Shown: positions 15,186 to 24,187 of the stretch, in pieces
Numbering within the stretch: the stretch's first letter is position 1
How the letters are laid out: every line of letters begins with the position of its first letter
NCBI GenBank assembly: GCA_013203465.1
Contig: JABMNR010000065.1
Span: forward strand, 1 to 36,135
Origin: Alphaproteobacteria bacterium
Lineage (GTDB): Bacteria > Pseudomonadota > Alphaproteobacteria > Thalassobaculales > Thalassobaculaceae
Direction of reading: 5' to 3'
Length of the DNA: 36,135 bases
Notes under the pieces: generated by a model
The model's database searches: none
Seen by the model: the letters and a program-made list of their open reading frames with translations, nothing else
Told to the model about the DNA's origin: nothing
Translations under genes and position numbers: made by a program

Positions 15186-16717
15186 TCGAGACCCTGACCC
15201 TGACGCCCGGCACGCTGACGTTGGAGGACTGCCGCCGACTGTATCGCGAGCGGCTGGCGCTTGCGCTGAACCCCGACGCGCGCGAGGCAATCGCCGACGC
15301 GGCCGCCACGGTGGCGCGGGTGATCGCCTCGGGGGCGGTGGTCTATGGCGTGAACACCGGCTTCGGCAAGCTCGCCAGCACGACGATCCCGGCCGACCGG
15401 CTGGAGGAGCTGCAGAAGGCGCTGGTCCGCAGCCACGCCGCCGGGGTGGGCGAGCCGCTGGATGACGCGGTGGTGCACCTGATCCTCGCGCTCAAGGCCA
15501 ACGGCTTGGGCCGTGGGCATTCCGGGGTGCGCGGCGAGGTGATCGACGCGCTGATCGCGCTGACCAACACCGGGGTGATGCCGGTGATCCCGTCCCAGGG
15601 CTCGGTCGGTGCGTCGGGCGATCTGGCACCGCTGGCGCACATGTCGGCTGTGCTGATCGGCGAGGGTGAGGCGCGCCGGGGTGGGGAACGCCTATCAGGA
15701 CCGGCGGCGCTTCAAGCCGCGGGGATCGAGGCGCTGATCCTGGCTCCGAAAGAAGGCCTGGCGCTGCTCAACGGCACCCAGGTGTCGACGGCACTGGCGC
15801 TGGCCGGGCTGTTCGAGATCGACCAAGTGTTCCGCGCCGCCCTGGTGGCGGGGGCGTTGTCGGTCGACGCGGCGATGGGCGCCGACACGCCGTTTGACGC
15901 CCGCATCCATGCGCTACGCGCCCATCCGGGCCAGGCGGCGGTGGCCGCGAGCATCCGGGCGTTGCTGCGCGGCTCGGTGATTCGCGCCTCGCATCTGGAT
16001 TGCGACCGGGTGCAGGATCCGTACTCGCTGCGCTGCCAGCCCCAGGTCATGGGGGCGGTGCTGGATCATCTGCGGTTCGCCGCCGGCCGTCTGGTGGCCG
16101 AGGCCAACGCGGTGTCCGACAACCCGCTGGTGTTCCCCGCCGAGGGCGAGGTGATTTCGGGCGGCAATTTCCATGCCGAGCCGGTGGCCTTGGCGGCCGA
16201 TCAGATCGCCATCGCCGCCGCCGAGATCGGCGCCTTGTCGGAGCGGCGGACCGCGCTGCTGATGGATGCCAACATCTCCACGCTGCCGCCGTTTCTGGTG
16301 GCCGAGCCAGGGATTAATTCCGGCTTCATGATCGCCCATGTGACGGCGGCGGCACTGGCGTCCGAGAACAAACAGCTCGCCGCGCCCACCAGCATCGACA
16401 GTCTGCCGACCTCGGCCAACCAGGAGGATCACGTCTCGATGGCGACCCACGGGGCGCGGCGGCTGCTGCCGTTGGCGGCCAATCTCCGGCGGATCGTGGC
16501 GATCGAGCTGTTGGCGGCGGCGCAGGGGGTGGAGTTGCGCCGGCCGCTCGCCACCTCGGCGGTGTTGGGCGAGGCGATCGCCGAGGTGCGCGCGGTCGCC
16601 GATTTCTACGATCGCGACCGTCTCATGGCGCCGGACATCGAGGCGGTGGCGGCGCGGATCGCCGAGGGCGCGTTCGACCGCTTCGTCGATCTGCCGCTGG
16701 ACGAGCCGGGCGGTTAG
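15182..16717 (+). CDS. hutH: Histidine ammonia-lyase
   Basis: A 511-residue histidase, step one of histidine breakdown (histidine to urocanate plus ammonia). The self-processing tripeptide Ala144-Ser145-Gly146 lies in [12 protein letters not shown] and forms the MIO cofactor. The N-terminal YGVNTGFG and later DNPLVF and [16 protein letters not shown] are family marks. The ATG overlaps the hutU stop by four bases, so hutU and hutH are translationally coupled. It ends nine bases from the stop of the convergent hypothetical gene. Nothing looks damaged, in contrast to the nearby hutF fragment. Confidence 0.97.
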   Translation: MIETLTLTPGTLTLEDCRRLYRERLALALNPDAREAIADAAATVARVIASGAVVYGVNTGFGKLASTTIPADRLEELQKALVRSHAAGVGEPLDDAVVHLILALKANGLGRGHSGVRGEVIDALIALTNTGVMPVIPSQGSVGASGDLAPLAHMSAVLIGEGEARRGGERLSGPAALQAAGIEALILAPKEGLALLNGTQVSTALALAGLFEIDQVFRAALVAGALSVDAAMGADTPFDARIHALRAHPGQAAVAASIRALLRGSVIRASHLDCDRVQDPYSLRCQPQVMGAVLDHLRFAAGRLVAEANAVSDNPLVFPAEGEVISGGNFHAEPVALAADQIAIAAAEIGALSERRTALLMDANISTLPPFLVAEPGINSGFMIAHVTAAALASENKQLAAPTSIDSLPTSANQEDHVSMATHGARRLLPLAANLRRIVAIELLAAAQGVELRRPLATSAVLGEAIAEVRAVADFYDRDRLMAPDIEAVAARIAEGAFDRFVDLPLDEPGG

Positions 16718-16726
16718 AGCGAGGTA

Positions 16727-17761
16727 TCAATGCAGGTTCGGCGCGTGTTTCTGCAGCGCGCGGATTTTATCAAGCCCCGGCACCATCTCGGCCACAAGCC
16801 AGTCAGAGCGTTTGTTCGGGCTGCCGCCGCCATTGGGGAAGTCTTGATTCCAGCGATCGATCTTGACCGACAAACCGCACAACACCCCGCCCACGGTGTG
16901 GTGTTGGCTCTGGATGAGCTGGCGTAGCTCAGCGTACCGGTCCTTCGACAGATCGACCCAGAACTCTCGAGACGCCTCATCGAATGCCTTGAAGCGTTGG
17001 GCGGTAAAGGCGAGGGCGTTGTCCAACTCGGTCTTCACCAACTCGCAGGCTTTCATCGCGTCCTTGTTATGGCGCAGATGGGTGTCGACAATGCCTTCGC
17101 GAACCCAGGCCGCCAGTTCGTCGCAGGCCGGCCGGATCGTGTCGAGATAACGTTTGAAGTAGCTGAGCGACAGGAAGATATCGCCATAATCCTCCAGGAA
17201 TCCGGGAATCTGGTCGATGTCCAGACCAAGCGCGTCGGAAATCGCCTTGATCCGACGTAGCGCCTCGTCACGATCGACCTCGCGGAACATCGCGAAGATC
17301 TCGGTAGCGGAAGATACCTCCCGCGTGTCCTGACCGAACACCTTCTGCACCAAGGGACGAGTGAACACCTGCATGTAGTCGGTCAGCTTTTCCTGCATCT
17401 TGGGGGACAGGCGCAGATGCTCGGCCTCTTCGATCTTGATGTTGTGCGAACGCAGGGTCAGCCGCAGGGAATAGACATCGAAGCTTGGCGACGCAGCCAA
17501 GGCCTCGATGATGGTTCGGTCGGCGATGAAGGTCGGTGCCGAGGAGTCGAAGAAATCGGACAGGCCGGCGACATCGATCTGACCGGAGCCGGAGCGGGAA
17601 TCCTTGAACAACTCGACGACGGTATCGAAGCGAGAGTTCTTAATCAGCCTTGGCCGTCGCATTCCCGGCGTTTGCAAAGGAATGATCGACAGCGGAAGGA
17701 TGTGCAACGCATCCTTATCGTCGTCCGAATAATTCTCGGACTCTATGGCTTCCGCCGACAT
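16727..17761 (-). CDS. Unrecognised soluble, mostly helical protein
   Basis: A 344-residue protein I cannot assign to a named family. It has no signal peptide or membrane helix. The first 35 residues are acidic and Ser-rich, then a basic proline patch (GMRRPRLIKN) precedes a largely alpha-helical body. Notable stretches are LSPKMQEKLTDYMQVFTRP and LSLSYFKRYLDTIRPACDEL. Four cysteines at most, no catalytic-looking motif. ATG 17761 is chosen because AAGGGG lies seven bases before it; a TTG at 17788 is the alternative. It is divergent from the PilZ gene at 17930 across an AT-richer gap, suggesting shared control and perhaps a link to cyclic-di-GMP, surface or motility functions. That is only a guess from position. 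Confidence 0.6.
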   Translation of the reverse strand: MSAEAIESENYSDDDKDALHILPLSIIPLQTPGMRRPRLIKNSRFDTVVELFKDSRSGSGQIDVAGLSDFFDSSAPTFIADRTIIEALAASPSFDVYSLRLTLRSHNIKIEEAEHLRLSPKMQEKLTDYMQVFTRPLVQKVFGQDTREVSSATEIFAMFREVDRDEALRRIKAISDALGLDIDQIPGFLEDYGDIFLSLSYFKRYLDTIRPACDELAAWVREGIVDTHLRHNKDAMKACELVKTELDNALAFTAQRFKAFDEASREFWVDLSKDRYAELRQLIQSQHHTVGGVLCGLSVKIDRWNQDFPNGGGSPNKRSDWLVAEMVPGLDKIRALQKHAPNLH

Positions 17762-17929
17762 CGGCTTTCCCCTTACGGCCGCCGGCAATATGCGGACGGT
17801 CGTGCAGCGTTCGTCATCCTTAGCAGACCGAATTGGTTAAAAACAAGGACACTGCCTCGTCAGCGTTGTGCGATATACGTACAATACACGCAAATTGCGT
17901 TCCGAATGAAAATAGCTGAGGCGGAATTG

Positions 17930-18271
17930 ATGCGCTGGTTGAAGGAGCTGTTTCTGGGTGCCCGGCAGCCGGCGGAGCGGCGGCGCCATCCCCGCTATCA
18001 GGTGTCGGCACCGCTACGGGTCACGGTCGGCGACACGGTTGTGGAATGCCGACTGGAGGATGTTTCGGTTGGCGGCGTGCGCCTGGTTCCGCCGATAGCG
18101 GCGGAACCAGGCACGTCCATCGTTGTGCACGACCCGAATTCCGGACTCGAATTGGCCGGCGTCATCGTTGCTCACGACCCGGGCGGAACCCGGGCGCGGT
18201 TTGATTCCGAGAACGCCGGAATCGTCATCTCGACCTGGTTGCGCACGGCGAACGAAACCGACGGGAGATGA
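17930..18271 (+). CDS. PilZ domain protein (cyclic-di-GMP binding)
   Basis: A 113-residue protein with both halves of the PilZ ligand motif: RRRHPRY at residues 18-24 (R-x3-R type) and DVSVGG (D-x-S-x-x-G) about 25 residues later. It should bind cyclic di-GMP and act as a receptor through a partner. The start ATG 17930 (MRWLKELF) has GAGGCGGA just upstream; ATG 17906 lies in the same frame but has no ribosome site. The frame stays open far upstream only because it runs antisense to the neighbour. The N-terminal amphipathic stretch MRWLKELFLG could bind membrane or partner. Confidence 0.83.
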   Translation: MRWLKELFLGARQPAERRRHPRYQVSAPLRVTVGDTVVECRLEDVSVGGVRLVPPIAAEPGTSIVVHDPNSGLELAGVIVAHDPGGTRARFDSENAGIVISTWLRTANETDGR

Positions 18272-18322
18272 CGCCCGGCGGTTTCGCCATTCGATCCGCC
18301 CCGCTCAAGAGACAGCAACGCG

Positions 18323-19021
18323 TTACGGCACGTCGACGAGAACAATCTCGGCGGTGTCCGTGGCGACGATCGTTATCGTCTCTTGGTCGGCGACGGCCAC
18401 CCCGTCGCGCGCCGCCACCGGCACCCCGTCGACCGTGATGGCGCCGGTCGCCGCCACCAGATAAACCTTGCGGCCGGCACCGATCGGGTGGGTCACGGAC
18501 TGGCCGGCCTGCAACGTGGCGCCGAATACGGCCGCGTCCTGGTTGATCCGCAGGGCATCCTTGTCCTGCGGTCGTCCCGAGGCGAGCACGATCAACTCGC
18601 CGGCGCGGTCACCCTTGGGGAAGGAGCGGCTGTCCCAACGCGGCTCGAACCCGGGGGCCGAGGGCTCGATCCAGATCTGGAAAATCTGGGTGATGTCCGG
18701 CTCCAGGTTGTACTCGGCGTGGACAATGCCGGTGCCGGCGGACATCACCTGCACGTCGCCGGCTTCGGTCCGACCCTCGTTGCCGAGGCGGTCGCGATGG
18801 GTGATGGCGCCGCGCCGGACATAGGTGATGATTTCCATGTCGCGGTGCGGGTGCGGGTCGAACCCGGTGTCCGGTTGGATGGTGTCGTCGTTCCAGACAC
18901 GCAGGGCGCCGAAGCCCATACGGTTGCGATCCATGTAGTGACCGAAGCTGAAATGATGACGCGCCTTCAGCCAGTCGATATCGAATTGGCCGAGGCTGTC
19001 GAACGGGCGAACATCGATCAT
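18323..19021 (-). CDS. Pirin family protein
   Basis: A 232-residue bicupin of the pirin/YhaK type. Metal ligands are visible: HPHRDME (two His about residue 57-59) and GIVHAEYN (His and Glu about 101-103), matching the four ligands of human pirin. The N-terminal HHFSFGHYMD is the family signature. Bacterial pirins bind Fe or another metal, and some act as quercetin 2,3-dioxygenases; the substrate here is unknown. A clear AAGGAG precedes ATG 19021. It lies 26 bases after the stop of a 27-codon wrbA-like frame, and WrbA-type quinone reductases are frequent neighbours of pirins. Confidence 0.92.
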   Translation of the reverse strand: MIDVRPFDSLGQFDIDWLKARHHFSFGHYMDRNRMGFGALRVWNDDTIQPDTGFDPHPHRDMEIITYVRRGAITHRDRLGNEGRTEAGDVQVMSAGTGIVHAEYNLEPDITQIFQIWIEPSAPGFEPRWDSRSFPKGDRAGELIVLASGRPQDKDALRINQDAAVFGATLQAGQSVTHPIGAGRKVYLVAATGAITVDGVPVAARDGVAVADQETITIVATDTAEIVLVDVP

Positions 19022-19047
19022 CGTCGTCTCCTTGTCGGGCTCGCCGA

Positions 19048-19131
19048 TCAGGCCGCGAGCTTGGCGGCTATGCGCGCCATGGTGTCGATATGGCCATGGC
19101 TTGAATAAGAAAAAGCCAGAACCCTGCTCAT
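19048..19131 (-). pseudogene. WrbA-like mini-frame: internally deleted NAD(P)H:quinone oxidoreductase
   Basis: An ATG-to-TGA frame of 27 codons on the minus strand reads MSRVLAFSYSSHGHIDTMAR then IAAKLAA and stop. The first part matches the WrbA N-terminus, including the FMN phosphate loop (E. coli: YSMYGHIETMA). The last part resembles the WrbA C-terminal helix, which commonly ends V-A-x-I-A-A-K-L and stop. An intact gene has about 200 codons. The simplest reading is one in-frame deletion that joined residues near 20 to the last eight. It is the first frame of the pirin transcript and may now act as a leader peptide. No good ribosome site precedes it. A simple N-terminal stump ending at a chance stop is the alternative. 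Confidence 0.62.
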
Positions 19132-19303
19132 GACGACCCGGCGCACGGCCACGCTGTCAACGCAACAGGTAATCGTCTATTGTTTCGTTATAAAGGTATG
19201 GTTTTTGGATAAATTGTTTACGAAGAAAAGACAATACAGTAAGCTGGTCAACCGCCTTCATCGATCACGCGGTTCGCGTGGTTGCCGGTCCGTCGTCTTG
19301 GAG
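19132..19303. promoter_or_regulatory. AT-rich promoter region upstream of the wrbA-like frame and pirin
   Basis: This stretch is clearly richer in A and T than its surroundings between 19170 and 19245. It holds ATTGTTT twice in direct orientation (19179-19185 and 19213-19219), 34 bases apart, and on the minus strand a good -10 hexamer TATAAC (19187-19192). No convincing -35 lies at the right distance, which would fit an activated promoter. No gene is visible in it. Confidence 0.4.
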
Positions 19304-21388
19304 CTAATCGCCCTCGCGCCGCCACGCCAGCAGCAACGAGCCCATGACCAGAACCAGGGCGAGCGCCGCCGGCAGCGCCGGCACGCTCAACACGCCCGTG
19401 ACAACGTAGTCGCCGTTCGCGCGCAAGCCGATCCAACCACGGCCGGAGGCCGCGCGGTCGGGTGAGACACGGCGGATCGCCGGCACACCCTCCTCGTCGG
19501 CCCACACGATCCGACCACCGGTCGCCTCGGCGAGCGGCGCCAGTTCCCGGTCGGTGCCCGCCACGTCGGCCAGCTCCTTCGGGTTGAGCGCGCCGACCGC
19601 CACCAGAGTGGTGCGTGTGCCGTCGGTCAGCCGGTACAGACCCGGCCGATCGACGCCCAATGTCGCCGTGCCTCGGCCGATCCGGTCGGTGGACAGCTCG
19701 ACCACCGTTTCCTCACCCTCGGGATTGGTGACCCGCACCGGGTCCACGACCGGGTCGAGGGAGCGGCGTTCGATCTCGATTACGCGCCCTTGGGCCGTGG
19801 CGCGCAGATCGTCCTCCTCCAGCTCCGGCTCCCGCATCAGCCAGTGGGCGATCCGGCGCAAAAGCTCGGCCTGCGGCCCGCCGCCCTCGAAGCCCCGGCT
19901 CCACAGCCACAGATGATCGGACAGCAGATGCGCGACGCGCCCCTCGCCAACCCGGTCGAGGATCAACAGCGGGCGGGCGTTGACGCCGGTCATCACCACG
20001 TTGCCATGTTCTTCGAGCGCTTCGATTTGTCGGAACCAACGGCCCCATGTCGGTTGTGTGCCGGGTCCGTCGCCGGCACCCGCGAGGCCGGCCGTGACGG
20101 GGTGCCGGTCGCCGAGCTCGGTCACCAAGGGCCGGAACCCGACTTCGATCACCCCACCGGTCGGGCGGGCCGGCAGCACGTCGCCCAACGGCGTACGCGC
20201 CAAGCTTAGTCGGCCGGCGAAGGTCGGCCCCGAGGCTTCCAGTAACGCCCCGCCGTTGCGCACATAGTCGGCGATGTTCCGCAGATACAGTCGAGGCAGC
20301 ACGCCGCGGCGGCGGTAGCGGTCAAAGATGATCAGGTCGAATTCGGCCAGTTTCAGTTCGAACAACTCACGGACCGGGAAGGCGATCAACGACAGCTCGC
20401 GGATCGGCGTGCCGTCCTGCTTTTCCGGCGGGCGCAGGATGGTGAAATGCACCAAGTCGACCGACGGGTCGGATTTCAACATGTCACGCCAGGTGCGCTC
20501 CCCCGCGTGCGGCGCGCCCGACACCAGCAGCACGCGCAACCGGTCCCGGACGCCACTGATCGCGATCACCGCGCTGTTGTTTTCCAGCGTCAGTTCGGCC
20601 GGACCGGCCTCGGCGGTCAGCTCGACGATGGTCTGTCCGCCGTGCTCGATCGGCACGGCGATGGCATGCGGGCGGTTCGCGGGGACCGGCACCGGGGTCG
20701 GCTCGCCGCCGTCGATCGACAGCGCCACCGTCACGGTTTCGCCCGGCGGGGTGGCCGGATCGATGATGTCGAGCGTGATCGTCACGGTCTTGCCGACCAT
20801 GCCGAAACTGGGCGCTTGATCGACCCGCAGGCGTCGGTCCTTACGGTCGCGCTCGCCGGTCAGCACGGCGTGGAACGGCGCCGGCACGCGGTCCGCTTGC
20901 AACGCCGCCGCGGCGTCGTGCACCTGGCCGTCGGTGATGGCGATCACCCCGGCGACGCGGCTCGCGGGCACGTCGACCAACGCCTCCCGCACCGCCGACA
21001 GCAAACGGGTGCCGGTATCGCCCTCGCTTAGGTCACCGTCGGCCACCGTGACCCGCTCGACCCGCAGGCCGTTGAGGCGGGCCAGCCGTTCCTCGATGGC
21101 GGCGAGGGCGGCGTCCGTCCGCTCCGGCCGGCCGGCGATGCGTTGGCTGGCCGTCCGATCGACCGCCAGGATCACCACATCCTCGCGCGGGTCGCGCCGT
21201 TCGGCGATCAGCGTCGGATTGGCTAGCGCCAGGGCCAGCAGCGCTAGCGCCGCCGTGCGCCAGACCGCGCCGCGTGCCTGCCGCGCCAGGGTCAGTCCGG
21301 CGACCAGCGCGGTGACCGTACCAAGAACCGCCACCACCGCCCACGGCACCAGCGGGTCGAACGCCAGATCGATCGCGTCGGGGATCAT
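19304..21388 (-). CDS. Membrane-anchored VWA/glutamine-amidotransferase-like protein of the MoxR cluster
   Basis: A 694-residue protein. Two N-terminal helices (about 13-35 and 44-58) are followed by a von Willebrand A-like region (DVVILAVDRTAS, then VAGVIAITDGQ). A beta-rich segment comes next, then a class I amidotransferase-like domain (LRVLLVSGAPHAGERTW, IIFDRYRRRG, NGGALLEASGP). A final helix near residue 670 precedes a basic tail. No clear Cys-His-Glu triad is present, since the nucleophile elbow lacks Cys, so it is probably not an active amidotransferase. It overlaps the DUF4159 gene by four bases and is the last gene of the moxR-DUF58-DUF4159 operon. The large middle domain should be in the periplasm (inference). 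Confidence 0.72.
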   Translation of the reverse strand: MIPDAIDLAFDPLVPWAVVAVLGTVTALVAGLTLARQARGAVWRTAALALLALALANPTLIAERRDPREDVVILAVDRTASQRIAGRPERTDAALAAIEERLARLNGLRVERVTVADGDLSEGDTGTRLLSAVREALVDVPASRVAGVIAITDGQVHDAAAALQADRVPAPFHAVLTGERDRKDRRLRVDQAPSFGMVGKTVTITLDIIDPATPPGETVTVALSIDGGEPTPVPVPANRPHAIAVPIEHGGQTIVELTAEAGPAELTLENNSAVIAISGVRDRLRVLLVSGAPHAGERTWRDMLKSDPSVDLVHFTILRPPEKQDGTPIRELSLIAFPVRELFELKLAEFDLIIFDRYRRRGVLPRLYLRNIADYVRNGGALLEASGPTFAGRLSLARTPLGDVLPARPTGGVIEVGFRPLVTELGDRHPVTAGLAGAGDGPGTQPTWGRWFRQIEALEEHGNVVMTGVNARPLLILDRVGEGRVAHLLSDHLWLWSRGFEGGGPQAELLRRIAHWLMREPELEEDDLRATAQGRVIEIERRSLDPVVDPVRVTNPEGEETVVELSTDRIGRGTATLGVDRPGLYRLTDGTRTTLVAVGALNPKELADVAGTDRELAPLAEATGGRIVWADEEGVPAIRRVSPDRAASGRGWIGLRANGDYVVTGVLSVPALPAALALVLVMGSLLLAWRREGD

Positions 21389-24180
21389 TGACCCAGCCTT
21401 TCGAGGATCGAGGGGACGTGGACTTGATCGGCCTTGTAGTTACCGGTCAGCGCGTACATCACCAGGTTGATGCCGAACCGATAGGCGATCTCGCGCTGCA
21501 CCTCGCCGCCGGGCACCACCGGGAACCGCGGCCGTCCGTCGCGATCGACCGCCCAGGCCGCCGCCCAGTCATGGCTGCCGAGCAGGATCGGGCTGACCTC
21601 GCTCTCCGGGTTGCCCCCGCCGTCCTCGATCCAGACCTGTCCTCCCGCGTACCGTCCCGGATAGTCCTGCAACAGATAGAAGCTGCGGGTCAGCACATGG
21701 GTCGCCGGCACCGGCGCCAGGGGTGGAATCTCCAGATCGCGGCTCAGCGCGATCAACCGACGCAGCCCCGAGCCACCTGGGGCACCGGGGACGGTGACCT
21801 CGTAACGGTCGCGGGTGTCGAACACCACGATCCCGCCATTGCGCATGTAGGTGTTCACCCGATCGACCGCGACCTCGGACAGCGACGGCTGGTCACGGGT
21901 GATCGGCCAGTACAGCAGTGGGAAGAACGCCAGCTCGTCGCGTTCCAGATCCAGGCCGAAGGGCTGGGCCGGTTCGACGGCCGTGCGGCGGGTCAACACA
22001 TCGGTCAGACCGACCAAACCATCGCGGCTGATGCCGTCGAGCCAAGGATCGCCGGTCAATACATAGGCGAGCCGGGTCTGCGACGCGGCCTCCAGCGCGA
22101 ACACCTCGGGGTCGAGCGGGGTGAACTCTTCTTGGAAGGGTAGGGCGCTCTGCGCAATCGCGTCGCCGCCACCGAGGGCCACCACCAGCACGATCACGGC
22201 CGCTCGCGCGCCGCTCCGAGCCCACCTGCCGAGCGGCAGCAGACCCCGCAGGGCGAGCCCGACAAGTGTGTCGATCGCCGCCAATGCCAGCGCCAGTGCC
22301 AGCATCCAGCCCTGCAACGGTTGATCGCGACCGGCGTCCAGGGCTTGGGTCACCGTGCCCGACGGCACCGGGTCACGAGGCGCGGCATCGGTCAGGCTTG
22401 GCCCCATGTTGACGGCTTCACGCGCGGTGTCGTCGCCGTAATAGCCCGGCGGTCGGCGCGGGCCGATCAGGAGCGGTGCGTCGGATGCGCGCTCCGCCGC
22501 CGGGGGCAGGGGATCGGCGCCGGTCGCGGTGGCCCGAGGCCGTCCAAACCCGTCCAACAAGCTCAGCGGCGGCAGTGGCCGCTCGGCCGCGCCGCCCACC
22601 CCGTGGGACAGCGCCACAAGGCGCCGTAACATCCGCACGAACAGACCCGACAGCGGCAGGTCGGTCCAATCGGCGTTGGCGGTGGTGTGGATCAGCACCA
22701 ACCAGCCGTCGTCCCGTCGTTCGGCGGTGACGATCGGTGTTCCGTCCTGCAGCCGTGCCCAGGTCTTCTCGCCCAGATCGATGGCCGGTTCCGCCAGCAC
22801 CTGCCGCGACACGGTGGCGTCCGCGGAGACCGGCAGCCCGGCGAACGGGCCGTTGTCCGGGAACGGCGCCAGGGAGGCCGGCTTGGTCCAGGACAACGCC
22901 CCGCCCAGCGTCCGGTCGCCGCGCCGCAGCCGGACCGGCACCAGATCCTCGGGATCGAGGCCGCCCTGTTCCAAGCCAGCGGCGGCGAGACGCGGCCCGC
23001 CGAAGCGCACGGCCACACCGCCCTTGCGGATCCAAGCATCCAGATGCTCGCGTTGACCAAAGGGAATGGCGCCGATATCGGCCAGCACCATCACCGCGAG
23101 ATCGCGTTCAAGCAGGGTCTCGATCCCGCCTCGGCGGATCTCGGTGAACGGCGCCAGCGCGCGGTCGAGATAATACAGCTCGTCGAGCAGCGGCTGCGCC
23201 CCTTCGAACTCGCGGGCCGACACCAAACCAACCGGGCGGCGCTTAAACCGCTCATCCAGCAGGAACACCCCGGCCGCCGTCGTTTCGCCCTCGATCTCCA
23301 GGCGGCCAACCTCATTGCGCAGCTCGGTCGGTAACTCGACGGTCAGGGTCAGCTGCCGGGCGTCATCCTCGAAACTACCCGTGACGCGGGTCAGCACCCG
23401 GCCGTCATCGCCGACGGCACGGACCGCGACCGGGCGGGCGCCGGTGGTGTCCAACCGCCGCAACTCAGCGGTGAGCTCAAGGGGTTCGGAGCCGGGCTCG
23501 GTAAGCCAGACCGGCCCCGCGTCGTTCCCGGCGATCACCACCAGCGTGCCCAGCCGCTGCAGGACCCGCGCGAGGGCACCGGCACCGGGCGCCGCCACCG
23601 CGTCACGGATCCACACCGCGGTCGCCGGTCCGTCGAGGGAAAGACCGGCGACCGCCGCGACCACGGTATCCGGATCATTGGCCCAAGGCTTCGGCATCAG
23701 CGCGCCAACCGTCTCCTTGGCCCGCGTGGCGGGGGTGAAACTGGCTTCCTTGACCTCGCCCGGTGCTGGTGCGGCGGTGGTCAGCAGCGCCACCGGCCGG
23801 GCCTCGCGCTCGGCTTGGTCCAGCACGCGCAGCGCGCGGGTGCGCCGGGCCTCGAAATCTCGCGCCGAGGCCCAGCCATCGTCGATCACCAGCACGATCG
23901 GTCCCCCCGGGGGGATCGTGGTGCCCGACGGGATCAATGGCCGGGCGACCGCCAGGATCACCAGAGCCGCGATCAGCAGACGCAGCAGCAGCAACCACCA
24001 CGGTGTCGCGTGGGGCGTGTCCTCGCGCGGGCGCAGCCCCTCCAGCAGCCGGATCGCCGGGAACGTCACCCGTTGCGGCGCCGGCGGGATCACCCGCAGC
24101 AGCCACCAGATCACCGGCAGCGCGGCCAATGCCGCAAGCACCCAGGGGGTGGCGAAGGCGAGGGGTCCAAGGGTCAGCAT
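21385..24180 (-). CDS. BatA-N / DUF4159 domain membrane protein
   Basis: A 931-residue protein. The N-terminal BatA-like double helix (about 9-27 and 60-80) carries PAIRLLEGLRPRED between the helices. A VWA-like stretch (IVLVIDDGWAS) and long beta-rich and GATase-like regions follow. Helices near 635-690 lead to DUF4159 over about 705-925 (LAYVLTGDPWLDG, ELAFFPLLYWPI, YMRNGGIVVFDTRD). It is encoded seven bases after DUF58 and overlaps the next gene by four, so the operon is translationally tight. Function is unknown. Related Bat/MoxR systems are linked to envelope stress or protein maturation in other bacteria. Confidence 0.82.
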   Translation of the reverse strand: MLTLGPLAFATPWVLAALAALPVIWWLLRVIPPAPQRVTFPAIRLLEGLRPREDTPHATPWWLLLLRLLIAALVILAVARPLIPSGTTIPPGGPIVLVIDDGWASARDFEARRTRALRVLDQAEREARPVALLTTAAPAPGEVKEASFTPATRAKETVGALMPKPWANDPDTVVAAVAGLSLDGPATAVWIRDAVAAPGAGALARVLQRLGTLVVIAGNDAGPVWLTEPGSEPLELTAELRRLDTTGARPVAVRAVGDDGRVLTRVTGSFEDDARQLTLTVELPTELRNEVGRLEIEGETTAAGVFLLDERFKRRPVGLVSAREFEGAQPLLDELYYLDRALAPFTEIRRGGIETLLERDLAVMVLADIGAIPFGQREHLDAWIRKGGVAVRFGGPRLAAAGLEQGGLDPEDLVPVRLRRGDRTLGGALSWTKPASLAPFPDNGPFAGLPVSADATVSRQVLAEPAIDLGEKTWARLQDGTPIVTAERRDDGWLVLIHTTANADWTDLPLSGLFVRMLRRLVALSHGVGGAAERPLPPLSLLDGFGRPRATATGADPLPPAAERASDAPLLIGPRRPPGYYGDDTAREAVNMGPSLTDAAPRDPVPSGTVTQALDAGRDQPLQGWMLALALALAAIDTLVGLALRGLLPLGRWARSGARAAVIVLVVALGGGDAIAQSALPFQEEFTPLDPEVFALEAASQTRLAYVLTGDPWLDGISRDGLVGLTDVLTRRTAVEPAQPFGLDLERDELAFFPLLYWPITRDQPSLSEVAVDRVNTYMRNGGIVVFDTRDRYEVTVPGAPGGSGLRRLIALSRDLEIPPLAPVPATHVLTRSFYLLQDYPGRYAGGQVWIEDGGGNPESEVSPILLGSHDWAAAWAVDRDGRPRFPVVPGGEVQREIAYRFGINLVMYALTGNYKADQVHVPSILERLGQ

Positions 24181-24187
24181 CGGCGCG

